Below are positions 1 to 8,003 of a DNA stretch of 11,091 bases, one piece after another (the first letter of the stretch is position 1; every line of letters begins with the position of its first letter). This DNA is from an uncultured Alphaproteobacteria bacterium. GTDB taxonomy: Bacteria; Pseudomonadota; Alphaproteobacteria; Micropepsales; Micropepsaceae. Both the position numbers and the translations under genes were made by a program. The notes under the pieces were generated by a model. The model was not told the origin of the DNA, did no database searches, and saw only the letters and a list, made by a program, of their open reading frames with translations. The stretch spans positions 1 through 11,091 of the forward strand of contig CALDFO010000299.1 in the NCBI GenBank assembly GCA_937942205.1, read 5' to 3'.

Positions 1-437
1 TAGAAGCGCGAACCGCCTTCCATGCCGCCAAATATGTCGCCGAATTCCGTCGCCGAAACATCATTCCAGCCCATGTGTGGCAACTGGGTGTGCCGGTTGG
101 AGCCGGTCACGTCGAACTTCTTCACTTCAGCGTCGATCCAGCCCAGGCCGGGCAGTTCGCCTTCGTCACTGCGTTTGGCCATCATCTGCATACCGACGCA
201 GATGCCCAGCACCGGCTTTTTCTGCCGCACCACCAGATCGTCCAGCGTCTGGCGCATGCCGGAATCGGCCAGCCGCTTCATCGCCCAATCAAAATGCCCC
301 ACGCCGGGCAGGATCATACGCGACGCGTTTGCCAGCGTCTGCGCATCCCGAGCGACGGTCACCGGAATGTTCAGCCGGTTGTAGATATTGGCAAAGGCCT
401 GGATGTTGCCCAGGCCATAATCCACCAGGGTGATCAT
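1..437 (-). CDS. hisH: HisH-type glutamine amidotransferase subunit (partial, 3' end outside window)
   Basis: Class I glutaminase that would release ammonia from glutamine for a partner enzyme. The first 145 residues are visible; the family is about 200 long, so roughly a quarter is missing. The start ATG (435-437) overlaps the TGA of the upstream amidotransferase gene as ATGA. Visible landmarks are the N-terminal MITLVDYGLGNI, the loop LPGVGHFD (43-50), the nucleophile elbow LGICVGMQ with Cys80, and PHMGWN. The catalytic His and Glu should lie in the missing part. The setting next to a WbpG-type gene, with no other his genes, points to the surface-sugar paralogue (HisH2 of the Pseudomonas aeruginosa wbp cluster), which feeds ammonia to the N-acetyl sugar amidotransferase, usually together with a HisF paralogue. 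That role is inferred from context; the HisH fold is clear from sequence. Confidence 0.9.
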   Translation of the reverse strand, partial: MITLVDYGLGNIQAFANIYNRLNIPVTVARDAQTLANASRMILPGVGHFDWAMKRLADSGMRQTLDDLVVRQKKPVLGICVGMQMMAKRSDEGELPGLGWIDAEVKKFDVTGSNRHTQLPHMGWNDVSATEFGDIFGGMEGGSRF

Positions 438-1573
438 CTCTTGCCGCCCAGCTCGATCCCGAACAGGCGCATCACCCTGGCGCCGATGCGGTAGATGCCG
501 TCCTGGGACTTGTAGTCCCGATAGGTCTTTTTGGGCATGTCGAAATAGGTCTGGAGCTCGGTGACCGGGATGCCCAGCTTGGTGGCGACATATTCGAATT
601 CCTGGCGCCGGGTGTCGGCGTCCAGCGGCTGTGTCTTCAGCCGCTCCAGCGCCTCGTCGCGGGTCATCTGGCCGGTGACGATCAGGCTGGAATATTGAAC
701 CTTGCGCGTATCATAGCCGAAGCGCGCCGGCAGCCAGAAGCCTTCATAGAAGCGGGTGAAGCGGGACTCGAAATGCTTCTGAGGATAGGGCTGCCACCCG
801 AATTTCTCTTCCAGCAGCTTCATCGCGTCTTGCTTGATATAAGGGCCGTAATTCAGCGGCCGCACCACGCGGATGCCCTTCACATAAGGCAGCCAGATCT
901 TGTGATACAGGATCGAGGTCACCGGGAAGCGTTTCAGCGGCCGCTTGCCGAACTTGCGGTGGATGTCGCGCAGCTGGATGGAGTCGGACTGGTAGTACAT
1001 CCATTCCAGGGGATTGCGGATGCATTCGGTGGAAAGATTGGCGCCGGTCAGGATGTACTTGATGTTGTGCTGGCGGGCGAACTTGTACATCGTGGCGAAG
1101 AAGGCGTGATCCTGCGGCGTATCGATGTGTGGCACACCCGACTTGAAGAAGGCCAGCTGCAGGTCCTTCATCTCCTCCCAGTCGATCACGTCGGTAAAGA
1201 GATCAAGGTCCAATTTGTCGACCAGCCGCTCGATATTGTTGACGGCTGCCTGCGAATTCCAGCCGGCATCGACATGGAAGACCAGCGGCCGCAGCCCCAT
1301 CTTCTCCTTGGCCAGGTACAGCAAGTAGGAACTGTCGATACCGCCGCTCATGCCTATGATGCAGTCGAAGTCGCGGCCCTTGCCATCCTTCCTGATCTCG
1401 GCAACCAGCGCTTCCAGCTCACGCTGGCCACGCTCGCCGGTGTGCCAGTTGGGCAGCACGTCCTTGTAGAAGGTGTTGCAGTGGTCGCAGACGCCCTTGT
1501 CGTCGAACACGATCTTGGAATCGGTCGTGTCCATCACGCAGTTGGTGCAGATCTGATAGGGGCGAGTGCTCAT
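434..1573 (-). CDS. wbpG: N-acetyl sugar amidotransferase (WbpG family)
   Basis: ATP-dependent enzyme of the PP-loop superfamily; the family converts an acetamido group on an activated sugar to an acetamidino group using ammonia from HisH. The product is 379 aa, close to the known WbpG length. Two CxxC pairs near the N terminus (Cys9/Cys12 and Cys29/Cys32) look like a zinc site, followed by the PP-loop SGGIDSS at 76-82 that binds ATP pyrophosphate. I chose the ATG at 1571-1573, which begins MSTRPYQICTNC and lies 13 bases after the preceding stop. A longer in-frame reading begins with TTG at 1603 and would overlap the upstream gene; its extra ten residues do not look like family sequence. The 3' end overlaps hisH by ATGA, suggesting coupled translation of the two subunits. 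The precise sugar substrate cannot be told from the sequence; 2,3-diacetamido uronic acids or nonulosonic acids are the known types. Confidence 0.9.
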   Translation of the reverse strand: MSTRPYQICTNCVMDTTDSKIVFDDKGVCDHCNTFYKDVLPNWHTGERGQRELEALVAEIRKDGKGRDFDCIIGMSGGIDSSYLLYLAKEKMGLRPLVFHVDAGWNSQAAVNNIERLVDKLDLDLFTDVIDWEEMKDLQLAFFKSGVPHIDTPQDHAFFATMYKFARQHNIKYILTGANLSTECIRNPLEWMYYQSDSIQLRDIHRKFGKRPLKRFPVTSILYHKIWLPYVKGIRVVRPLNYGPYIKQDAMKLLEEKFGWQPYPQKHFESRFTRFYEGFWLPARFGYDTRKVQYSSLIVTGQMTRDEALERLKTQPLDADTRRQEFEYVATKLGIPVTELQTYFDMPKKTYRDYKSQDGIYRIGARVMRLFGIELGGKR

Positions 1574-1586
1574 TGCGGCATATCCA

Positions 1587-2534
1587 TCATTGCGCGAAGC
1601 CAAGTCGTTGCGTCACCTGGTCCGACAGCCCGGCGGCGCGCAGCGCCAGCGCCATGTCGAATCGCTCATCCGCCGCGCCGGCGGCAAAGGCGAAGAAAGC
1701 CTGCAGCATCCGGGATAGCGGCCGCGGACCTGTGGCCCATTCCTGGTCGGCGTTGTCAGTCGCGCCGCCCTGGTGAATGACTCCGGGCTCTTCGGCGAAG
1801 TCCAGTTGCAGCGTGCCCGTGTCGGTCACCGCTTCGATCAGGCGGCGGCGCGCTTCGCCCTGGCGTTCCAGGCGAACCAGGCAGGGAATATCGCCGGCGC
1901 GCAAATCCATCTGCGCAAGCAGGCCGTCGCGGGAACCTCGCGCCTCCACCAGCGTCACCGCGCCCGGCGCCAGAAGCTCCAGGATCGTCACCACATGGGG
2001 CAGCACATCGCACTGCACGGGCACGGTGGCGTCGAAGCGCTTGACCTCGCCATAGCGGCTTTCGCCGGCGGGATCGCTCCACACCACCGACAGGCTGCGC
2101 ACGGCGCCGGCGCGGCGCACGCGCGCCGCGAAATTGCGAATATACCCGGCGAACAGGAAGACCTGCGACGGCGCCAGCCGTGCGGTTGCAGCCAGTCCCG
2201 CCAGGCGGCGGCTTTCGTCCCAGGAGGGCGCCAGAGGTTTTTCCACCAGGGCCGGGATGCCCGCCTGCGCCAGATGCCGCACCGCTGTGCCATGGTCATG
2301 CGCGGCGTTGGCCACGATCGCCACGCCGCCGAGGCACGGGGCGGGAGCCCCCTGCTCTATCGCGACACGGCGCGCCGGGCGGCCGGCCGCCCATAGCGCA
2401 ATCGCGTCACCGCCGCGGCGGGGATGCACCGACAGGCTCACTTCCGGTGGCAGCATGCGATCCAGGACATCGAGATACACCCGCGCCCAGCGTCCACCGC
2501 CCACCACCGCGACATGTGCCGGCACAACATTCAT
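1587..2534 (-). CDS. Gfo/Idh/MocA-family NAD(P)-dependent sugar oxidoreductase
   Basis: The product is 315 aa, slightly short for a family usually of 330-370. It begins with a Rossmann strand and the dinucleotide loop VVGGGRWAR (10-18), then has the hallmark ALVEKPLAP with the EKP lysine at residue 99. Further on, CDVLPH has the Asp and His spacing of the family's catalytic segment. These enzymes oxidise or reduce sugar hydroxyl/keto groups; sugar-nucleotide ketoreductases such as KijD10 belong here. Placed directly after a C-methyltransferase and CDP-glucose dehydratase, a role in reducing a keto-deoxysugar is likely but is inference. The ATG (2532-2534) shares one base with the upstream TGA (TGATG), so translation is probably coupled. 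A longer reading starting upstream lies inside the methyltransferase gene and gives non-family sequence. Substrate and direction are unknown. Confidence 0.82.
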   Translation of the reverse strand: MNVVPAHVAVVGGGRWARVYLDVLDRMLPPEVSLSVHPRRGGDAIALWAAGRPARRVAIEQGAPAPCLGGVAIVANAAHDHGTAVRHLAQAGIPALVEKPLAPSWDESRRLAGLAATARLAPSQVFLFAGYIRNFAARVRRAGAVRSLSVVWSDPAGESRYGEVKRFDATVPVQCDVLPHVVTILELLAPGAVTLVEARGSRDGLLAQMDLRAGDIPCLVRLERQGEARRRLIEAVTDTGTLQLDFAEEPGVIHQGGATDNADQEWATGPRPLSRMLQAFFAFAAGAADERFDMALALRAAGLSDQVTQRLGFAQ

Positions 2535-3772
2535 CAGGCCTTGAAATCCTCGGCCGACAGGATGTCGATTATGGGGCCGGTATAGCCAGCCTTGGTCAGA
2601 TAGCCGCGGATTTCTTTGGAGATGTGCCAGGCCATGTTGATCAGCGGCTTGCTCTTGTCGGCCTGCGCCCACAGTTCGTCATCGGAGACGATAGGAATAC
2701 GCGTACCGGGCAGATAGTTGCCGATTTTCATCGAGCCGGGCTTTTCATGCACCGCCAGGATGTGATCGTCGCTCAGCCCCAGCAGCTTGACCAGGATGGC
2801 CGCGCGGCCCGGGAACGCCTTGGCGCGCAGCTTGCCGTGCTGCTTGACCAGCGCCTCGATCTCGGCGCGCTTGTTCTTGCGCCAGATTTCGACATTGGCG
2901 GCCATCTGCGCGAAACGGTCCCGGTACCCTTCCTCGCGCGCCAGCACGTCACGCACGGCATCCGACACTGGCGCCCCAGCCTCGCCCGGCGCCAGGAAGA
3001 CGCGGATATTGCCGCCATAGCGGGCGGGGAATTCCACTTCCGCCAGCCCCAGGCCCAGCGACTTGGCGATGTGCACGAAGGAGGAATAGGAATAGGTGCG
3101 CGGATGCTCGTGATAGAAAGTGTCGAACTGGTTGCCGTCCAGCACAGCGCCCAGATAGTGGTTTTCGATCACGATAACCGTGGTGGGGCTCACCAGCCGC
3201 TCCAGTGCCCGCAACACCGCGCCCAAATCCTCGATATGGGCGAAGACATTGGTGAAGACGATGAAGTCCGGTTTGCCATGCTCGGCGACCAGGCGGTCGG
3301 CGACCTCTTCCGACAGGAACTCGTTATAGACCGGATGGCCGGCCTTTCGCGCATCAGCGGCGGCACCCGTCGGCTCGATGCCGACCGTGCGCGCACCCTT
3401 GTCGCGGAAAAAGCCTAGCAGGCTCCCGTCATTGCAGCCCACATCCAGCGCCAACTTGCCCTGCAGCGAACCGAAGCGCTGTTCAACGGCCTCGACCAGA
3501 CTCTTCATGCCGTTCAGCACATCGGCGGTGAAGCGCGAGCGATAGTGATAGGTCCGCGGGAACAGATCCTGCTGGGGCACCTGGTAGCGCTGGTGCGCCG
3601 TGCGGCAGGTTTCGCAGAACAGAATATCGATGGGGTATTCCTTGCACACGCGACTGTCACCGACCGCAACCAGGTCGTCACACATCGGATGCAGGCCCAA
3701 GTCGAGGATCGGCACAAGCTTGGTGCCGCCACAGACTTCGCAGCCGGAGATTTCGTTGGTGGTGCCCTGCAT
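2534..3772 (-). CDS. SAM-dependent sugar C-methyltransferase (NovU/TylCIII/TcaB9-like)
   Basis: A 412 aa protein of the length typical for nucleotide-sugar C-methyltransferases. It has three parts: an N-terminal zinc module with CEVC (11-14) and CETC (53-56); a SAM-binding core with LDVGCNDGS (109-117) and the NVFAHIEDL segment; and a C-terminal domain ending in GNYLPGTRIPI (351-361). The HEHPRTYSYS stretch at 221-230 carries the His/Glu/Tyr cluster of the catalytic region. Family members methylate carbon next to a keto group of a 4-keto-6-deoxyhexose nucleotide. The C-terminal GxGAxxKG loop usual in the family is not recognisable here (about 320-335). I chose ATG 3770-3772 because AGAGGA (3777-3782) sits four bases upstream; the in-frame ATG at 3790 has no Shine-Dalgarno sequence. 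Being just downstream of rfbFG, the natural substrate would be CDP-4-keto-6-deoxyglucose or a derivative; this is inference. Confidence 0.87.
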   Translation of the reverse strand: MQGTTNEISGCEVCGGTKLVPILDLGLHPMCDDLVAVGDSRVCKEYPIDILFCETCRTAHQRYQVPQQDLFPRTYHYRSRFTADVLNGMKSLVEAVEQRFGSLQGKLALDVGCNDGSLLGFFRDKGARTVGIEPTGAAADARKAGHPVYNEFLSEEVADRLVAEHGKPDFIVFTNVFAHIEDLGAVLRALERLVSPTTVIVIENHYLGAVLDGNQFDTFYHEHPRTYSYSSFVHIAKSLGLGLAEVEFPARYGGNIRVFLAPGEAGAPVSDAVRDVLAREEGYRDRFAQMAANVEIWRKNKRAEIEALVKQHGKLRAKAFPGRAAILVKLLGLSDDHILAVHEKPGSMKIGNYLPGTRIPIVSDDELWAQADKSKPLINMAWHISKEIRGYLTKAGYTGPIIDILSAEDFKA

Positions 3773-3776
3773 TTTA

Positions 3777-3782
3777 TCCTCT
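3777..3782 (-). promoter_or_regulatory. Shine-Dalgarno sequence of the C-methyltransferase gene
   Basis: On the minus strand the sequence reads AGAGGATAAAATG. AGAGGA is a strong ribosome binding site four bases before the ATG at 3772, and it decides that start over the in-frame ATG at 3790. This gene follows the only sizeable gap (44 bases) inside the operon, so it needs its own ribosome entry rather than coupling. Confidence 0.6.
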
Positions 3783-3816
3783 GCTTTCATAGGTGGTGCA
3801 CGATGTGCGCGAATAA

Positions 3817-4878
3817 TCAGCCAGCGAATGCCGGCGAGGCCTTGGTTTCGAATTCCGCGATCTGCTGGCGCACGACGGATGGCAAGTCGGTGGTGGAGTA
3901 ACCGGCATCGGTCCAGGCAACCGTTTCCTGGAAGGCCAGCCGCGGCGCCCAGCCCAGCTTGTGGCGGGCCCGGTCGATGCACAGCGCCAGAGCGCGGGCT
4001 TCATGTTCCGGCGGCGCAGCCGTCACGTCCCAGCGGCGGGCCGGGTTCAACGCCGCGAACGCCTTGACCAGCGTTTCCACCGTGCACGAGCCCTCGTCAT
4101 TGGGGCCGAAATTGCATTCCAGGATGGCGGGCGTACCGCCATGCGCCTGAGCCGCCAAGGCGATATAGCCCGACAGCGGCTCCAGCACATGCTGCCAGGG
4201 CCGCGTGGCGCGCGGATTGCGCATCAGCACGGTTTCGCCCTTGCTCCAGGCGCGGAAACAATCAGGCACGATGCGGTCTTCACAGACGTCGCCACCGCCG
4301 ATGACATTTCCAGCGCGCGCGGTCACCACCGTGACGCCATCCGGCTTGCCGAACGAGGCGCGCCAGGACGACACCGCCAGCTCACAGGCGGCCTTGGACG
4401 CGCTGTAGGGATCGCGCCCGCCCAGCGCATCATCCTCGCGATAGGCGTATTCCCATTCATTGTTGCGATAGACCTTGTCGGTCGTCACGGCCACCACCGT
4501 CACTGGCCGGCCCAGCGCACGCGCACCTTCCAGCAGGTTCAGCGTGCCGTCGACATTGGTCTGCCAGGTCAGCAGCGGTTCGCGGTAGCTGCGGCGCACC
4601 AGCGCCTGCGCGGCCATGTGGAAGATGATCTGGGGATCGGCGCGCTTCACCGCGGCCGCCAGCGCGTCACCATCGCGGATATCGCAGATCGCGTGGCTGG
4701 CCAGGCGCTGCGAGAGCCCCAGCACATTGAACATCGCGTCGGGATACTCCGGCTCCAGCGCGATGCCGCTGACTTCCGCGCCCGCCTTGAGTAGCCATTC
4801 GCACAACCACGCACCCTTGAAACCGGTATGGCCGGTGACAAGAATGCGCGTGCCGCGCGCGTCCAGCGCCGGTGTCAC
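3817..4878 (-). CDS. rfbG: CDP-glucose 4,6-dehydratase
   Basis: Extended short-chain dehydrogenase that converts CDP-D-glucose to CDP-4-keto-6-deoxy-D-glucose with bound NAD. The product is 353 aa, matching the family. The NAD loop is TGHTGFKGAW (15-24); the catalytic segment is TTDKVY (132-137), with Lys where dTDP-glucose dehydratases carry Glu; and the YxxxK pair is YSASK at 158-162. RPWQHVLEPLSGY (226-238) is characteristic of the family. I set the start at GTG 4876-4878, which overlaps the rfbF stop as GTGA; a GTG at 4911 is possible but would add 11 non-conserved residues inside rfbF. It works directly after RfbF. No RfbH-type 3-dehydrase, the usual next step toward 3,6-dideoxyhexoses, is present in the window, and a C-methyltransferase follows instead. 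Confidence 0.95.
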   Translation of the reverse strand: MTPALDARGTRILVTGHTGFKGAWLCEWLLKAGAEVSGIALEPEYPDAMFNVLGLSQRLASHAICDIRDGDALAAAVKRADPQIIFHMAAQALVRRSYREPLLTWQTNVDGTLNLLEGARALGRPVTVVAVTTDKVYRNNEWEYAYREDDALGGRDPYSASKAACELAVSSWRASFGKPDGVTVVTARAGNVIGGGDVCEDRIVPDCFRAWSKGETVLMRNPRATRPWQHVLEPLSGYIALAAQAHGGTPAILECNFGPNDEGSCTVETLVKAFAALNPARRWDVTAAPPEHEARALALCIDRARHKLGWAPRLAFQETVAWTDAGYSTTDLPSVVRQQIAEFETKASPAFAG

Positions 4879-5663
4879 CAGATTTTCCACTGGGCGCGCC
4901 CCTCGTCCCACATGCGGTTCAGCAGCATGAATTCCTGATAGGTGTCCATCGGCTGCCAGAAGCCGTCATGCTGGTAGCAACCCAGCTGACCGTCGCGTGA
5001 CAGCGCATTCAGCGGTTCCTGCTCGAACACCAGACCCGGATCGTCGTTGAGATAGTTGAACAGCTTGCGATTGGCGACAAAATAGCCACCATTGATCATG
5101 CCGGCCGAGGTCTGGGGTTTTTCAAAGAAGTTGGTCACCACGCCCTTTTCCACCTGCAATTCGCCCCAGCGGCCCGGCGGACGCACGCCGGTCAGGCTGA
5201 GGGTGCGGCCGCTGGCGCGGTGCTGGGCGATGGAGGCATTGATGTCGATGTTGCCGACGCCGTCGCCATAGGTGAGCAGGAATTCCTCGTCATCACCGAT
5301 ATATTTCTGGATGCGCTTGATGCGCCCGCCGGTCATGGTTTCGGCGCCGGTATCGGCCAGTGTCACGCTCCAATCGCGTTCCGGAAATTCCTGACCGCCG
5401 TCATGGAACTGGGCATTGCCGGGCTCGCCCAGCTTCAGCGTCACATCCGACACCATCCAGTGGAAGTTGCGGAACCAGTCCTTGATCACCTCGCCCTTAT
5501 AGCCCAGGCACAAGATGAACTCCTTGTGCCCATGCGCGGCATAGGTGCGCATGATATGCCACAGGATCGGGCGATTGCCGATCGGCACCATGGGCTTGGG
5601 CCGGTATTCCGTTTCCTCGCGCAGGCGCGTGCCCTTGCCGCCGCACAAAAGTACAACCTTCAT
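4875..5663 (-). CDS. rfbF: Glucose-1-phosphate cytidylyltransferase
   Basis: Forms CDP-D-glucose from CTP and glucose-1-phosphate, the first committed step of CDP-deoxysugar synthesis. At 262 aa it is within a few residues of characterised RfbF proteins. The N terminus has the nucleotidyltransferase signature LLCGGKGTRLREETE (5-19) followed by RPKPMVPIGN. Later stretches such as LTYGDGVGNIDI (metal/nucleotide site) and GVRPPGRWGEL are typical of the cytidylyltransferase rather than of the thymidylyltransferase RmlA. The ATG at 5661-5663 is preceded by AAGGGG (5670-5675) with six bases between, and that site overlaps the TAA of the upstream glycosyltransferase. It is immediately followed by rfbG with a four-base overlap, the usual rfbFG pairing. 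Confidence 0.96.
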   Translation of the reverse strand: MKVVLLCGGKGTRLREETEYRPKPMVPIGNRPILWHIMRTYAAHGHKEFILCLGYKGEVIKDWFRNFHWMVSDVTLKLGEPGNAQFHDGGQEFPERDWSVTLADTGAETMTGGRIKRIQKYIGDDEEFLLTYGDGVGNIDINASIAQHRASGRTLSLTGVRPPGRWGELQVEKGVVTNFFEKPQTSAGMINGGYFVANRKLFNYLNDDPGLVFEQEPLNALSRDGQLGCYQHDGFWQPMDTYQEFMLLNRMWDEGRAQWKIW

Positions 5664-5673
5664 GCTCTACCCC

Positions 5674-6696
5674 TTATCTGCCAACAAGACGGCTTAATTT
5701 GCGCTTGGCGAATTTGAAGCCTCGCCGGAGGTCGCCGCTCGCCGCCCGGCCGATAGCCGTGGTCATGGCGCCCCAGCCAATAGCCAAGGGCCTGGGTAGG
5801 CGCAAGGTCGGCGCCAGCCACAGCTCATACAACAGCCGGCCGCGGAAACGGCGGTCCAGTTTGGCCCGTGTCGCAGGAATGTCACCGTGCCCGGAAGAGC
5901 GCAGATCGAACATGTAGAAGGGATAATAGGAGAACAGCCGCCGCGTCTCGATGGCGCGGATGGTGGCCGGGCGCAGGCCATGGGCCTTGTGCGCATCGAC
6001 GATGCGCCAGAATTGGTCGACGAAGACATTGGCGTATTCATAGGAGGAGGAGTTTTGCCGCTTGCTGGCCAGCAGATAGGCGTTGAGAAACAAATTCTCC
6101 TTCGCCGCCAGTGACGCGCGCAGCATCAGGTGAAAAGTCGCCAGGTCGGTGTCGATGAATTCCTTGCTGCTGACGCCGGCCAGCAGAGACTTGTTCATCA
6201 CCAGGCATGAGGTCAGGGTGAACCAGCGATGGACTGACACCAGGAAGGCCTGGCTGTCGGTGAACAGCTTCTCGCTGTAGGGCTGTTCCGGTTTCTCGGC
6301 GCGGAAGTCCTCGTCATAGCCATAGGGGCGCATGCAGACCACCCCATAATCGTGACCGCGAAGTTTTTCCAGCAACAGTTCCAGCGCGCCGTCGACCAGC
6401 AGGTCGTCGTCGCCAGACATCAGGATGTACTTGCCCTTGGCCATGTCGAACGCCTGGGCGAAGTTCAGGGCCCAACCGAGATTCGTCTCGTTACGGATAT
6501 ACCGGATGGGCATGAGATCGGAGGTCAGAGACTTGACGACCTCGCCCGTATCGTCGGGGCTGCAATTGTCCGAGACCAGAACCTCGACCGTGCCGGGCGG
6601 CACGTTGCACAGCTGCGAAGCCAGCTGTTCCAGGGTCATGCGCAGATAGTTCGATCGATTGTAGGTCGGAATGGCGATGGTCAAGAGCGGCGTCAT
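5674..6696 (-). CDS. Family 2 glycosyltransferase
   Basis: A 340 aa GT-A fold inverting glycosyltransferase that would add one sugar to the lipid-linked repeat unit at the cytoplasmic face of the membrane. The N terminus reads LTIAIPTYNRSNYL (5-18), followed by VLVSDNCSPDDT (39-50), NLGWALNFAQAF (72-83) and the metal-binding ILMSGDDDLL with the DxD-type aspartates at 96-98. No clear transmembrane segment is seen. The start ATG (6694-6696) overlaps the stop of the upstream flippase as ATGA; a longer in-frame reading inside the flippase gene is not family-like. Donor and acceptor cannot be predicted. Since rfbFG follow directly, a CDP-deoxysugar or a more common sugar are both possible. Confidence 0.88.
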   Translation of the reverse strand: MTPLLTIAIPTYNRSNYLRMTLEQLASQLCNVPPGTVEVLVSDNCSPDDTGEVVKSLTSDLMPIRYIRNETNLGWALNFAQAFDMAKGKYILMSGDDDLLVDGALELLLEKLRGHDYGVVCMRPYGYDEDFRAEKPEQPYSEKLFTDSQAFLVSVHRWFTLTSCLVMNKSLLAGVSSKEFIDTDLATFHLMLRASLAAKENLFLNAYLLASKRQNSSSYEYANVFVDQFWRIVDAHKAHGLRPATIRAIETRRLFSYYPFYMFDLRSSGHGDIPATRAKLDRRFRGRLLYELWLAPTLRLPRPLAIGWGAMTTAIGRAASGDLRRGFKFAKRKLSRLVGR

Positions 6697-8003
6697 GCCA
6701 GCAACTCCGAGAAATACAGTCCGCCCAGGGCGAGCATCGTCGCCGCCAGGATACCTTGCCAGGCCATGCGGATCTTCCATAGGCGCCTGGCGGCGATGAA
6801 CAGGCCGGCGCTGCGCAAAAGCATCTGCACCAGAAAGCCCAGATAGATACCCAGCGGCCCGACGCGCCACATCAGCAGCAACTGGCAAAGAGTGCCGACA
6901 ATCCCCGCAAGTACATGCATGTCGCGGAGCTTGCCACCCTTATCGAAGGCCAGCAGATAGTTCTGCGCCTGCCACAGGGCGACCGCGAGGATATACCCCT
7001 CGATCAGGAAGAAAAGCTGCGGCCGCATGTCGGCGTAGTTCGCGGCATTGCCGCCCAGAATTCGCACCGCGAACGGATACAGCACCAGCATGGCCGCCCC
7101 AGTGAGCCCCAGGACCACGGCTTCCAGCTGGAAGAACAATCTGTTGCGCTTGTCGACGTCAGCGAGCGGCGCCTGGTGCACAACATGGTAAAACCGCGGC
7201 GACCAGACCTGGTTCATGCTGGTGGCGACCAGTTGCATAACGGCGCAGATGTTGAAGATAAAGGTGTAACGCGCCACCTCAATAGGTGAGAAAAAAGCGT
7301 TGATCAGATAATTGTTGCCGTATCCCGTCAGCCAGCTGATCAAGGCGACAATGACAAAGGGCTGGATTCGCTTCAGGATCAGGCCAGCATGGCTGAAGCC
7401 GAATCTGACGGCAGAACCGCCGGGGCGGAAATAACCCGCCACCAGCGCCAACGAGACGCCGGCCGAAGAACCGGCGAAAAACGATGCCACCGAACGGTCC
7501 CAGAAAAAGGCGGCGGCGCTGCCCAAGAACCCACAGAGCGGCGCCACGAAACTGAAAAGCAGCGATTCCAGATGCTGCTCGTTAAGGCGAACGATCTGCG
7601 AGCGCAGCGCGGCAAAGGCTAGAAGCACGCCGGACAGGATCGCGAAAACGCCGGACAACAATGTCGCATTGCGGGCGCCCAAAGGGCTGACAAAGAAAAT
7701 CGCCGACAGCACCATGGTGATCGCCGCAACGACCAGGAAAACGCCATTGGCTGCCGCGAACAGCCTCTGGCGTTCGACCGGGTCTGCATGTTCTTTCAGC
7801 AGGCCGATCGTGGACTCCACGATCCCGACCAGGCCGAAGGTCACGATTGCGGTCTGCAATGCGTATAGCAACCCCCAGGTGGCGTACTCGGTCACCGGCA
7901 GGGTGCGCGCCAGCCACAGGAAGACAACAAAACCGACCAGGCGCAACAGGATGGCAGAGCCGGCATAGAGCCCGGCGCTGAGAACGAAACCTTTAGCCTG
8001 CAT
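6693..8003 (-). CDS. wzx: Polysaccharide repeat-unit flippase (Wzx-like, MOP superfamily)
   Basis: A 436 aa integral membrane protein with about 12 or more hydrophobic segments spread along its length and short charged loops. It begins FVLSAGLYAGSAILLRLVGF, the N-terminal pattern of the polysaccharide transporters in the MOP/MviN group. The family moves undecaprenyl-linked repeat units across the inner membrane. I chose ATG 8001-8003, which gives an 11-base overlap with the 3' end of the upstream glycosyltransferase; the longer TTG reading from 8036 only adds polar residues encoded within that gene. The middle contains YGNNYLINAFFSPIEVARYTFIFN, also usual for these proteins. Wzx proteins diverge quickly, so the call rests on topology and context; an exopolysaccharide flippase rather than O-antigen flippase is equally possible. 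Confidence 0.85.
   Translation of the reverse strand: MQAKGFVLSAGLYAGSAILLRLVGFVVFLWLARTLPVTEYATWGLLYALQTAIVTFGLVGIVESTIGLLKEHADPVERQRLFAAANGVFLVVAAITMVLSAIFFVSPLGARNATLLSGVFAILSGVLLAFAALRSQIVRLNEQHLESLLFSFVAPLCGFLGSAAAFFWDRSVASFFAGSSAGVSLALVAGYFRPGGSAVRFGFSHAGLILKRIQPFVIVALISWLTGYGNNYLINAFFSPIEVARYTFIFNICAVMQLVATSMNQVWSPRFYHVVHQAPLADVDKRNRLFFQLEAVVLGLTGAAMLVLYPFAVRILGGNAANYADMRPQLFFLIEGYILAVALWQAQNYLLAFDKGGKLRDMHVLAGIVGTLCQLLLMWRVGPLGIYLGFLVQMLLRSAGLFIAARRLWKIRMAWQGILAATMLALGGLYFSELLA

Noticed and set aside
1..437. HisH as part of a histidine biosynthesis operon.
   Set aside because: The neighbours are all polysaccharide genes and the gene overlaps a WbpG-type amidotransferase, the usual setting of the surface-sugar HisH paralogue. 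The left flank is not visible, so this is not excluded absolutely.
695..1780. Long open frame of 361 codons on the plus strand opposite the amidotransferase gene.
   Set aside because: It is antisense to a clearly conserved gene, its translation has no recognisable domain, and long antisense frames are expected in GC-rich coding sequence.
2180..3418. Long open frame of 412 codons on the plus strand opposite the oxidoreductase and methyltransferase.
   Set aside because: It crosses two well-supported minus-strand genes and reads as low-complexity Arg/Pro/Ala sequence at its start; it is a shadow frame.
3798..3808. Small GCAC/GTGC hairpin in the 44-base gap before the C-methyltransferase.
   Set aside because: Four base pairs with no T run; too weak for a terminator and likely chance.
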